A stretch of DNA of 64,000 bases, from NCBI GenBank assembly GCA_019636795.1, contig JAHBWW010000001.1, positions 372,001 to 436,000 on the forward strand. The letters are read 5' to 3'. This DNA is from Phycisphaeraceae bacterium (GTDB lineage: Bacteria; Planctomycetota; Phycisphaerae; Phycisphaerales; UBA1924). The position numbers and the translations under genes were made by a program. Below are positions 33,159 through 41,433 of the stretch, piece by piece; position 1 is the first letter of the stretch, and each line of letters starts with the position of its first letter. The notes beneath the pieces were generated by a model. It ran no database searches, was not told where the DNA came from, and saw nothing but the letters and a program-made list of their open reading frames with translations.

Positions 33159-33211
33159 GCCCGGATTATGGCCTCAATCTCGTGCCCGGCATCACGCACA
33201 CGTCAAGGCAA

Positions 33212-33724
33212 TCACCCCGAAACAACGATCAATCCCGCGAGCCACACCACAACCATCGCATACGCGCCAGCCGCGATGTCATCAAGCAGCACGCCCCAGC
33301 CTGAAGGAAGCCTCTGAAGTGAGTTGGCTGGTTCAACTTTGGCGATGTCAAAGAGTCGAAACGCGAAGAACGACACGCCGAGCAAAAACAGCACCGCTTG
33401 CGGGCTCTGCGCGTGGGCCGAGATAAGCATCAGAGGCAGGCACTGGCCAGCGGTTTCGTCCGCCACAACTTCCGACGGATCACTCCCCCATCGCGCTTCA
33501 GCCTCGTCCCCACGAATGATGCACGCCGCACTGAACACCACCAAAATGAGGGAAAGCAACCCAAAATACACAATCGGCATCGCACCCGGGCCCGCCCCGA
33601 GCGCGATGAGCGCGCCAGCCACCACAACCGGGGGAAGAGATCCCCACGTCCCGCTCGCGGGTCGCATGTGACCCAGCCCGAAAGTAGTGATAAGGCGCCA
33701 CGACAAACCTGGATACTTGTTCAT
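33212..33724 (-). CDS. pgpA: Phosphatidylglycerophosphatase A
   Basis: The 170-residue membrane protein has the PgpA pattern: FGLGHMRPASGTWGSLPPVV near the N-terminus, DPSEVVADETAGQCLPLM near residue 93 with the acidic metal-binding cluster, FRLFDIAKVEPANSLQRLPS, and GVLLDDIAAGAYAMVVVWL. It removes phosphate from phosphatidylglycerophosphate to give phosphatidylglycerol. ATG overlaps the pgsA stop (ATGA). The two genes encode consecutive steps and are translationally coupled. Confidence 0.95.
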   Translation of the reverse strand: MNKYPGLSWRLITTFGLGHMRPASGTWGSLPPVVVAGALIALGAGPGAMPIVYFGLLSLILVVFSAACIIRGDEAEARWGSDPSEVVADETAGQCLPLMLISAHAQSPQAVLFLLGVSFFAFRLFDIAKVEPANSLQRLPSGWGVLLDDIAAGAYAMVVVWLAGLIVVSG

Positions 33725-34392
33725 GGGACTTTGTTTCCCAATTTGCCAGACGATCGGATCGCGCGGCTTACATATGGAATGCCTGACCACACAGTCACCG
33801 CAAGAGTAATCCAGACCAAGCCAAGAATGAAGGTTCGCGCTGTCGAGCCGGGGAGAGCGGGGAAGAACGCGAGGATGAGGAAGATCGCCGGGATCGCGGC
33901 ACACTGGAGGATCATTTTCCATTTTCCCGCCCTGTTTGCGGAAAAATCGACACCCGCCGCCTCATATACCCCCCTGATCGTGGTGACGAGAAGTTCACGG
34001 GCGAGAATGACAATGGCGATCCACGGCGTAACACCGGAAATGGTGACGCCTTGGGCGGTGTGAAAATCATGTCCGGCAAGGCAGATGAACGAGCCGAGGA
34101 TGAGGATCTTGTCGGCAAATGGGTCCATGACTCGGCCCAGAGGCGAGACGACATGCCATCGGCGTGCGAAGTAGCCATCAAGCGCATCGGTGAGGGCGGC
34201 TATAGAGAAGATACCGGTGGCCAGAAACAGCCATCGGGCGTCGTGCGTGAGTCCCGCCAATGCGTCGGGGGGGCCGATGGCGAGGGTGATGATCGCAAAG
34301 AGGGCGGCTGCGAGCGCGACGCGCACAAGGGTGAGCGCGTTGGGGAGGTGGGTCTTCCACGCGGGCAGGCGGGTTGTCGCAGGGTCGGGCAT
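33721..34392 (-). CDS. pgsA: CDP-diacylglycerol--glycerol-3-phosphate 3-phosphatidyltransferase
   Basis: The 223-residue protein has the CDP-alcohol phosphotransferase signature DALDGYFARRWHVVSPLGR followed by VMDPFADK, with the conserved acidic residues of the form DxxDGxxAR(x8)GxxxDxxxD. An N-terminal LPNALTLVRVALAAALFAI and four to five membrane helices are present. It makes phosphatidylglycerophosphate from CDP-diacylglycerol at the inner membrane, the step before PgpA in the same operon. Confidence 0.95.
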   Translation of the reverse strand: MPDPATTRLPAWKTHLPNALTLVRVALAAALFAIITLAIGPPDALAGLTHDARWLFLATGIFSIAALTDALDGYFARRWHVVSPLGRVMDPFADKILILGSFICLAGHDFHTAQGVTISGVTPWIAIVILARELLVTTIRGVYEAAGVDFSANRAGKWKMILQCAAIPAIFLILAFFPALPGSTARTFILGLVWITLAVTVWSGIPYVSRAIRSSGKLGNKVP

Positions 34393-34447
34393 TGCGTGCG
34401 GATGCTAGCAAAGTGGCACAGGGCAGGGCGCGTTGGGCTAGGCGCGG

Positions 34448-34476
34448 TTGAAGGATGGCGCGAGTGGCTCTATCCT
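34448..34476 (+). promoter_or_regulatory. Candidate promoter of the nuoJKLMN operon
   Basis: TTGAAG, a 17-base spacer and TATCCT fit a sigma-70-type -35/-10 pair. The sequence TCTATCCTCTC around the -10 recurs upstream of rpsA. The site is 95 bases upstream of the nuoJ GTG. It is based on pattern only. Confidence 0.35.
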
Positions 34477-34570
34477 CTCGCCCCACTGTGCAGAAGTGTT
34501 CTGCCCGGTGTTCGGCGAGAGGATCCGATACACTCCCGCCTGACACGACTTTCGAGGACCGGATCCGACT

Positions 34571-35509
34571 GTGAACGAGTTTTTGCTCCCGATTCTGCTG
34601 TATGGGGCGTGTGCCGCCGGGGCTGTGGGGGTGGCGCTCGCGTTGCCGCGTCGTCAGCCGGGGCTTTCGCTGATCGGTGCGCTGGTCGCGCTGGGTGGCG
34701 GCGGGCTCGGGCTGTTGATGTTGTTCCTGGCAGCCGGGGACGTGGTTCGACTGCCGAATCTTTTTTTCTATGTCTTCGCGCTGCTGAGTGTGGGCAGTGC
34801 GGTGCGGATGATCACGCATCCGAGGCCGGTCTATTCGGCGTTGTATTTCATTCTGACCGTGATCGCCTCGGCAGGGCTCTTTGTCCTTCTGTCGGCCGAG
34901 TTCATGGCTTTTGCACTCATCATCATCTACGCGGGTGCGATTCTGATCACATACCTGTTCGTCATCATGCTGGCGACACAGGCCCCGACCGAGGGTGACA
35001 CGGATCGTCTCGAGGGGTACGACGCAGTGGCGCGCGAACCGATCTGGGCGGCTGCGGTCGGGTTCGTCCTTCTGGCGGCGCTCACGACGATGCTGTTCCG
35101 AGGCGTGGATCAACTTCCCGCGCCTCGACTTGCGGGTGCGGATCGTGCCCTGATCGCGGACATGCCGCGAAAGCTCGAGCGCAACCTGCGCGAAGCCGGC
35201 GTGATCGAGAAGGGGCAGACGCTGGTGGTCGAAGGCGGGCGCGCCCAGTTTGATCCGGCGAGCGGGCAGGTGATGACATCGGCAGGGCCCAGGCAGGTGC
35301 CCGAAGACCTGCGGGCGTCGAACATCGAACAACTCGGGTTCAATCTTCTGGCCGACCATCCGATGACGCTTGAGATCGCGGGCGTGATCCTGCTGATGGC
35401 AATGCTGGGCGCGACCGTGCTGGCGCGCAAGCAGGTGGATCTGGAAGAGGAAGCCAAGGCCCGGCAGGCCCGCAGACTGGCGCTGGGAGAGGGGCGTGAT
35501 GATGCTTGA
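34571..35509 (+). CDS. nuoJ: NADH-quinone oxidoreductase subunit J (long form)
   Basis: The 312-residue protein has five membrane helices of NuoJ type: LFFYVFALLSVGSAVRMITH, SALYFILTVIASAGLFVLLS, and FALIIIYAGAILITYLFVIM containing the conserved YAGAI turn of the third helix. The last helix is IAGVILLMAMLGATVLARKQ. Between helices four and five there is an added hydrophilic stretch of about 85 residues (from LERNLREAGVIEKGQTLVVE to RASNIEQLG), which explains the length against the usual 165-200. Start is GTG. It is part of the proton-translocating membrane arm and first gene of nuoJKLMN here. The nuoK start overlaps its last codons. Confidence 0.92.
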   Translation: MNEFLLPILLYGACAAGAVGVALALPRRQPGLSLIGALVALGGGGLGLLMLFLAAGDVVRLPNLFFYVFALLSVGSAVRMITHPRPVYSALYFILTVIASAGLFVLLSAEFMAFALIIIYAGAILITYLFVIMLATQAPTEGDTDRLEGYDAVAREPIWAAAVGFVLLAALTTMLFRGVDQLPAPRLAGADRALIADMPRKLERNLREAGVIEKGQTLVVEGGRAQFDPASGQVMTSAGPRQVPEDLRASNIEQLGFNLLADHPMTLEIAGVILLMAMLGATVLARKQVDLEEEAKARQARRLALGEGRDDA

Positions 35510-35849
35510 GCTCTTCGCGCAAGCCGGATATCCGGCCCAGATGGACGAGATCACGCTGGCGCACTACGTCTTGCTGTCGGCGGCGATGTTCGTGATCGGA
35601 GTCATCGGGTTTATCACGCGGCGGAACATGATCATCATGTTCCTGTGTACCGAACTGATGTTTCAGGCGGCCGGCCTGGCACTGATCGCCTACGGCCGAT
35701 ACCACCTGAACTTTGACGGGCAGACGTTCGTGATCTTTGTGCTGACCGTGGCTGCAGCAGAGGCCGCGATGGCGCTGGCTCTGGTGGTGCTGCTGTTCAG
35801 GAAGCGTGAATCGCTGAACGCGGATGAGTGGAGTGAACTTCACGGCTGA
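35502..35849 (+). CDS. nuoK: NADH-quinone oxidoreductase subunit K
   Basis: The 115-residue protein has three membrane helices. LAHYVLLSAAMFVIGVIGFI and NMIIMFLCTELMFQAAGLAL contain the conserved membrane Glu of the proton channel, and FVIFVLTVAAAEAAMALALV holds the second Glu. GTG 35496, ATG 35499 and ATG 35502 are in frame. GGGAGAGGGG is best spaced from the last. It overlaps the end of nuoJ by 8 bases. Its extra N-terminal residues compared with the usual ~100 are the MLELFAQAGYPAQ segment. Confidence 0.95.
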   Translation: MLELFAQAGYPAQMDEITLAHYVLLSAAMFVIGVIGFITRRNMIIMFLCTELMFQAAGLALIAYGRYHLNFDGQTFVIFVLTVAAAEAAMALALVVLLFRKRESLNADEWSELHG

Positions 35850-35869
35850 ATGCTGTGCGGGAGTGATGG

Positions 35870-38074
35870 GTGCCAGGATTCAATGACATGGCGATGACTC
35901 TCGGGGCTGCGGATGTTGCAGCAGCAGGCAGTGCGCCGGCGTGGGTGATGCTGATCCCCGCAATGCCGATGCTCGGCGTCATCCTCTGCACGCTCATGGC
36001 GATCATGGGGGTGCGGTCAAAGCTCCCGGCGTTTGCGACGGTCGCGTGTCTCGCGGTGTCGTTTGTGCTGACGGTGGCCATGTTCGCCGGGCACGAGGGA
36101 CACGGGCCGACGGTCGTGCACGCGTGGGACTGGATCAGCATCGCCTGGGGCAATGAGCCCGGGCAGCAGTTCACGTCGTCGTTCGGGTTCTACGTCGACA
36201 AGTTGACGATCCTGTGGATGCTGTTCGTGACGGGGCTTGCGACGTTGATCGCCTTGTACGCCAGCGAATACATGAGCCACGATGTGGGCGCTGGGTACTG
36301 CCGATTCTTCGCAGCGTTCAACCTGTTCGTGTTCTCGATGGCGTGCCTCGTGATGGGTGCAAACCTCGTCATGCTCTACCTCGGGTGGGAGGGCGTCGGG
36401 CTGTGTTCATACCTGCTGATCGGGTACTTCTACAAAAAACCCTCCGCAGTGGCGGCTGCCAAGAAGGCGTTCATCGTCAATCGCGTGGGCGACCTCGGGC
36501 TGGCGCTCGGGCTGTATCTGACTTTCGTGCACTTTGGAACAATCGAGTACGCGAACCTCTTTGCCAGCGACAAACTGGCGCACTATCTGGCTCTGGCGCG
36601 CGAGGGCAACTTCGATCAGATTCCGATGACCGCGCAGTGGATCGCCCTGCTGCTCATGGTCGGCGCATTTGGTAAGAGTGCCCAGCTGCCGCTGTATGTC
36701 TGGTTGCCCGACGCGATGGAAGGCCCGACGCCGGTGTCGGCCCTCATTCACGCAGCCACGATGGTCACGGCGGGCGTGTATCTGATCGCACGGGCGTATC
36801 CGCTGTTCGTGGCCAGCGAGTTCGCGCTGCCGATCGTGGCGTGGGTCGGTGCTCTGACAGCCTTGCTCGCAGCGACCATCGGCATGGCGCAGTTCGACAT
36901 CAAACGCATCATGGCGTATTCGACCGTGTCGCAACTCGGGTACATGTTCGCAGGCCTCGGCGTCATGTCCAGCGTCGGGGCAGCGTTCCATGTGCTGACT
37001 CACGCATTTTTCAAGGCCCTGCTCTTCCTGGCGTGCGGTGCGGTGATGCACGGGTTTGCGGGCCAACTCGACTTGCGCAAACTCAGCGGCGTGTCGAAGA
37101 TGAAAGGTTGGGGAATCGTCTCGATCGGCATGCTCATCGGGTGCCTGAATCTCTCTGGCTTCCCGCTTACAGCCGGGTTCTTCAGCAAGGACATGATCCT
37201 GGCAGAAAGCTTCGTCACGCCGGGGTTCGGGCTCTTGGGCTGGATCCTGCTGCTGACAGCGGGGCTCACGGCGTACTACACCTTCCGCGTGTTTTTCCGT
37301 GTGTTTCTTGGCCCGGTTGAATATGAGCCGGGCGATGAAGTGCACGCTCACGACGATCATGGGCATGACGGACACGACGGACACGGCGACCACGGTTCGC
37401 ATACCGCTGCACATGTCGCGCACGCAGGGCACGCAGAGGCCGGCGATCAAGATCATCACGGCCAGTTCCACCCACACGCGCCGGGTTGGGCGATCAACCT
37501 CGTGCTGGCGACGCTGGCGGGGCTTTCGATCGTGGCTGCGGGGCTGTACTTCATCGGCGATCATGGCTGGGTCTCGGGCATGATTCACGATTCGACCGCG
37601 CACGTTGATCTCGGGCATGAGGGCGATCACGCGCACGGGTCGGCAGCACTGCTCGGGCTTGATCCGCACAAGGCGATGTACTTCATCTCGGCAGGCATCG
37701 GGCTGATCGGGATTGCGATTGCCTATCTGCTTCACTTGCGCGGGCGCACTTCGGCGGGCTTTGCGCCCGGGGCCGAGACCGCAAAGAAGGCCGTGGGCAG
37801 AGTGCAGGTCTGGGCTGAGAACAAGTGGTACGTCGATGAGTTCTATGACCTCATCGTCCGCAGACCTCTGCTGCTGTTCTCGCAGATCTTCAGGTACGTT
37901 GACATGTTGCTGGTCGATGGCCTGGTGAATGTGGCCGGATGGTTGCCTTCGGCTTTGGGCGGCAGGCTGCGCCGCGGGCAGACGGGCGTGTTGCAGAGTT
38001 ATGCCGGGAGCATGGCGGGCGGGCTGGCGCTGTTCGTCGTGATTGTCCTCTTGATCGTGAGCAGGCAGGGATAA
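35870..38074 (+). CDS. nuoL: NADH-quinone oxidoreductase subunit L with His-rich loop
   Basis: The 734-residue antiporter-like subunit has LVMLYLGWEGVGLCSYLLIG (conserved channel Glu), AFGKSAQLPLYVWLPDAMEG with PTPVSALIHAATMVTAGVYL (channel Lys and TM7 region), and STVSQLGYMF. The C-terminal part is the lateral helix with AENKWYVDEFYDLIV. Between helices a loop at about 491-536 holds 15 histidines among Asp and Gly. It pumps protons at the far end of the membrane arm. GTG start with GGGAG ahead. It lies 20 bases after nuoK and 47 bases before nuoM. Confidence 0.95.
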   Translation: MPGFNDMAMTLGAADVAAAGSAPAWVMLIPAMPMLGVILCTLMAIMGVRSKLPAFATVACLAVSFVLTVAMFAGHEGHGPTVVHAWDWISIAWGNEPGQQFTSSFGFYVDKLTILWMLFVTGLATLIALYASEYMSHDVGAGYCRFFAAFNLFVFSMACLVMGANLVMLYLGWEGVGLCSYLLIGYFYKKPSAVAAAKKAFIVNRVGDLGLALGLYLTFVHFGTIEYANLFASDKLAHYLALAREGNFDQIPMTAQWIALLLMVGAFGKSAQLPLYVWLPDAMEGPTPVSALIHAATMVTAGVYLIARAYPLFVASEFALPIVAWVGALTALLAATIGMAQFDIKRIMAYSTVSQLGYMFAGLGVMSSVGAAFHVLTHAFFKALLFLACGAVMHGFAGQLDLRKLSGVSKMKGWGIVSIGMLIGCLNLSGFPLTAGFFSKDMILAESFVTPGFGLLGWILLLTAGLTAYYTFRVFFRVFLGPVEYEPGDEVHAHDDHGHDGHDGHGDHGSHTAAHVAHAGHAEAGDQDHHGQFHPHAPGWAINLVLATLAGLSIVAAGLYFIGDHGWVSGMIHDSTAHVDLGHEGDHAHGSAALLGLDPHKAMYFISAGIGLIGIAIAYLLHLRGRTSAGFAPGAETAKKAVGRVQVWAENKWYVDEFYDLIVRRPLLLFSQIFRYVDMLLVDGLVNVAGWLPSALGGRLRRGQTGVLQSYAGSMAGGLALFVVIVLLIVSRQG

Positions 38075-38121
38075 ATGGCGCGACCACTGAATCATTCTGG
38101 GTTAGGTGCGGGGGTGTGGGC

Positions 38122-39741
38122 ATGAACAGCGTGCTGATTCCTGCTGCGCTGCTTGTGCCCCTGATCTTCGCAGCGATGGTCGCGTGGATGCCCGCTGCCA
38201 AAGCCCGCAGCACTGCGCTCCTGGGCACGCTGGTCGCCGTCGTGCCGGTCCTCATGATGCTCTTTTCGTTCAACTATGCCAGTGCAGCATCCTTCCAGTT
38301 CGCCGGGCGCGTGGATTGGCTGCCGGCCTTCGGGCTGTCGCTCTCGGTCGGGGTCGATTCGATTTCTCTCCTGCTCATCGCCCTCACTGCTTTGCTCGGG
38401 CCTTTGTGTGTGCTCGGGTCGTGGACAGCAATCGTCGAACGCCAGCGCATGTTCTATGTCTGGCTTCTGGTGCTTCAGACAGCCATGATCGGGGTGTTCT
38501 GCGCCCGCGACCTGGTTGTCTTCTACATCTGTTTCGAGTTCACGCTGCTGCCGATGTTCATTCTGATCGGTGTGTTCGGCTCGACCAATCGCAAGGTCGC
38601 GTCGATCAAGTTCTTTCTGTACACCTTTACCGGTTCGCTGATTGCCCTTGCAGGTCTTGTCTATGTTGCGTTTCATGCCTCGCAGCACTACGGCGTCTGG
38701 ACGCTTGACATCGGCGAACTGGCGGTTGCTGCACAGACCATGAGCCCGCGGGCACAAGGGTGGGTGCTGGCGGCGATGCTGGCGGGGTTTGCGGTCAAGG
38801 TTCCACTCTTCCCGGTTCACACTTGGCTTCCCCTGGCGCACACCGAAGCGCCGACCGCCGGGTCAGTCATCCTGGCGGGCGTGCTGCTCAAACTCGGGAC
38901 GTACGGAATCTATCGTTTCGTGCTCGGATTCGTGCCTCTGGCGGTCATGGAGTACGCCCCGATGCTCGCGATGCTGAGCATTGTCGGCATCATCTACGCG
39001 GGACTGATCTGCTGGGTGCAGACCGACGTCAAGAAACTCGTTGCGTATTCATCGGTCAGTCACCTCGGGTTCTGTGTCCTCGGGCTCGTGGCGGTGAATG
39101 CCATGGGCGTTTCAGGAAGCGTGCTGTACATGATCAGCCACGGCCTGAGCACGGGGGCGCTCTTCCTCCTGATCGGATTCATGTATGAACGCTATCACAC
39201 GCGCGACATGGGCCAGATCGGCGGGCTTGCTGCCAAGATGCCGGTATGGTCGACGTTCATGGTGTTCTTCGTCATGGCTTCGGTCGGCTTGCCGGGCTTG
39301 AACGGGTTCGTCAGCGAGTTCCTCTGTCTGATCGGGACGTTCCAGTCATCGTCGGCGCTCGCAGCGACCGAACCGGGCGCGACGAGCGGTTCGCTCGGGC
39401 CTTGGTTTGCAGTCGCAGCCGGGTTTGGCATGGTCGTCGGTGCCATCTATCTGCTCTACATGGTCGGGCGGGTTGTCTTTGGGCCATTGATCGAACCTGC
39501 GGATCATCATGACGGCCACGGCCCGCTGCCTCGTGACTTGTGCCCGCGCGAGATCGTGGCGCTGCTGCCGCTGGCGTTGGGGTGTCTCGTGTTCGGGTTG
39601 TATCCCAAGCCACTGCTGAGTGCGATCGAGCAGCCGGTGAACATCTCGATCCAGAACTACCAGTTCGACGCGAGTCCCCGGTCAATGATTGACGCTGGCG
39701 TGGTCTCGCGGACCGAACAGTTGGCGGAGGTGAAGCCGTGA
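38122..39741 (+). CDS. nuoM: NADH-quinone oxidoreductase subunit M
   Basis: The 539-residue antiporter-like subunit has FYICFEFTLLPMFILIGVFG (channel Glu), FAVKVPLFPVHTWLPLAHTE (channel Lys), APTAGSVILAGVLLKLGTYG and AYSSVSHLGFCVLGLVAVNA. The fourteen helices and the length are standard. ATG is preceded by GGTGCGGGGGTGTGGGC, a GC-rich leader without a sharp ribosome site. The gene ends in a GTGA overlap with nuoN. Confidence 0.96.
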   Translation: MNSVLIPAALLVPLIFAAMVAWMPAAKARSTALLGTLVAVVPVLMMLFSFNYASAASFQFAGRVDWLPAFGLSLSVGVDSISLLLIALTALLGPLCVLGSWTAIVERQRMFYVWLLVLQTAMIGVFCARDLVVFYICFEFTLLPMFILIGVFGSTNRKVASIKFFLYTFTGSLIALAGLVYVAFHASQHYGVWTLDIGELAVAAQTMSPRAQGWVLAAMLAGFAVKVPLFPVHTWLPLAHTEAPTAGSVILAGVLLKLGTYGIYRFVLGFVPLAVMEYAPMLAMLSIVGIIYAGLICWVQTDVKKLVAYSSVSHLGFCVLGLVAVNAMGVSGSVLYMISHGLSTGALFLLIGFMYERYHTRDMGQIGGLAAKMPVWSTFMVFFVMASVGLPGLNGFVSEFLCLIGTFQSSSALAATEPGATSGSLGPWFAVAAGFGMVVGAIYLLYMVGRVVFGPLIEPADHHDGHGPLPRDLCPREIVALLPLALGCLVFGLYPKPLLSAIEQPVNISIQNYQFDASPRSMIDAGVVSRTEQLAEVKP

Positions 39742-41315
39742 TCGACAGACTCGCGCTTCTTTGGCCTGAACTGTCGCTGTTCCTGACAACGTGCGTCGTG
39801 ATGGTGCTCGGGCTCAGCCCGGCAGCCGAAGTGCGCCGCATGTGTTCGTTCGTGTGCGCGGTGGGGCTGATCGTGGCAGCAGGGCTCGCGGCCAACGCGC
39901 CCAGCGATCCATACGCCGTCCTTCCCAACCTGATGCCGTTCGCCAAGGTGGTCATCGCAGCGGTGGGGCTGCTGCTCCTGCTGCTGTTGGCAGGCACAGT
40001 CGATCGCGACTACGAGGCGTCGATCAAGACGGGAGCCGAGAAGTTCAACCCGCTGAGATCGAATCGGGCAGAGTTCTACTCATTCTTCATGTTCAGCCTG
40101 ACGGGGCTGATGCTGTGCACGAGTGCCGAAAGCCTGATCTGGCTGTTTCTGGCGCTCGAGCTGACGAGCCTCCCGACATACGTAATGGTGACCATTTCGA
40201 CACGCGGCACACGCAGTCACGAGGCTGGAGTCAAATACTTCTTCCTCGGCGCGCTGGGGGCCGCATTCTTCCTCTACGGCTTCGCGCTCATCTTCGGCGG
40301 GTCGGGCGCGACGCACTTCATCGACATCGCGCACGTCGTCGCACGCGATGGCATGAATCCGACACTCACACTTGGCGTTCTGATCTCGATCGTCGGCATC
40401 GCATTCAAGATTGCCGCAGTGCCGATGCATTTCTACACGCCTGACGTGTATCAGGGCGCATCCTCCTCGGTGTCGGCCATGCTGGCCTTCGTGCCCAAGA
40501 TGGCCGGGTTCGTCGCCATCATGATGCTGTGTGCCGCCATCGGCTGGAACTTTGGCGACCGCGGCAGCGCACTGCCCGAACCCATCCGCGACCTCCTCTG
40601 GATCATGGCTGCACTCACCATGACCGTCGGCAACACCCTCGCCCTGCGGCAGCGATCGATCAAACGCATCCTGGCGTATTCATCCATCGCGCACTCGGGA
40701 TACATGCTCGTCGGCATCATCGCCGGGCCGGGCAGCGAATCGGGCGTCTTCACGACCAATGGCCTCGCCGCTGTCCTGTTCTACCTGCTGTGCTACGGCT
40801 TCATGAACGTGGGCACCTTCGCGGTGCTCGCGTCGATCCGCCGTGCCGATGGCCGCGAAGCCGACGACATCGACGACATTCGCGGGTTGTGCTGGACTCA
40901 TCCTGTGCTCGGCTGGAGCATGGTCTTGTGCAGCCTGAGCCTGCTGGGCATGCCACCGCTGCTCGGGTTCGTGGGCAAACTTGGCTTGTTCACGTCCGCG
41001 ATCAGTGCTGGCGAAATCGCGCTCGTGGTGGTGCTGGGCATCAACTCGGCCATCGCTGCCTGCTACTACCTGAGGCTGATTGTGACGCCCTACCTCGAAA
41101 AGCCAAACACAAACGATCGGCAGAAAGTCGAATCGGCCGGCATCATCACACGGCCCATCGTCGCGGCAATCTCGGCAGCCTCCGTCGTGGCGCTGATGCT
41201 TGTGGCGCAACCTCTGCTCGAGGAGTCCGCCCAGGCTGGTGCTGTCAGGGGGCCGACACCCGCCAGCCAGGCCGCAACGACACCCGTTGAAGCCATCGTT
41301 CTTCCCGAGTCCTGA
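39738..41315 (+). CDS. nuoN: NADH-quinone oxidoreductase subunit N
   Basis: The 525-residue antiporter-like subunit has SLIWLFLALELTSLPTYVMV (channel Glu), EAGVKYFFLGALGAAFFLYG, FKIAAVPMHFYTPDVYQGAS (channel Lys region) and RILAYSSIAHSGYMLVGIIA. The C-terminal tail (PTPASQAATTPVEAIVLPES) is slightly extended. The GTG start overlaps the nuoM stop. It is the last gene of the set. nuoA-I are not in the window, so the peripheral arm and NuoH must be encoded elsewhere. Confidence 0.95.
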   Translation: MIDRLALLWPELSLFLTTCVVMVLGLSPAAEVRRMCSFVCAVGLIVAAGLAANAPSDPYAVLPNLMPFAKVVIAAVGLLLLLLLAGTVDRDYEASIKTGAEKFNPLRSNRAEFYSFFMFSLTGLMLCTSAESLIWLFLALELTSLPTYVMVTISTRGTRSHEAGVKYFFLGALGAAFFLYGFALIFGGSGATHFIDIAHVVARDGMNPTLTLGVLISIVGIAFKIAAVPMHFYTPDVYQGASSSVSAMLAFVPKMAGFVAIMMLCAAIGWNFGDRGSALPEPIRDLLWIMAALTMTVGNTLALRQRSIKRILAYSSIAHSGYMLVGIIAGPGSESGVFTTNGLAAVLFYLLCYGFMNVGTFAVLASIRRADGREADDIDDIRGLCWTHPVLGWSMVLCSLSLLGMPPLLGFVGKLGLFTSAISAGEIALVVVLGINSAIAACYYLRLIVTPYLEKPNTNDRQKVESAGIITRPIVAAISAASVVALMLVAQPLLEESAQAGAVRGPTPASQAATTPVEAIVLPES

Positions 41316-41433
41316 AACGCTCCGGCGGCCATGAAATGGCAGAATTCGCGTCGCGAGCGGCCTTCCGCGCGAGCCGTTGCCCCTCTACCATATCGACCTG
41401 CCTCATCCTGTGCAGTTTTTGGGAGACCCGCCG

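Noticed and set aside
36407-38095. Long antisense frame opposite nuoL
   Set aside because: His/Arg/Gln-rich shadow of the nuoL frame with no domain.
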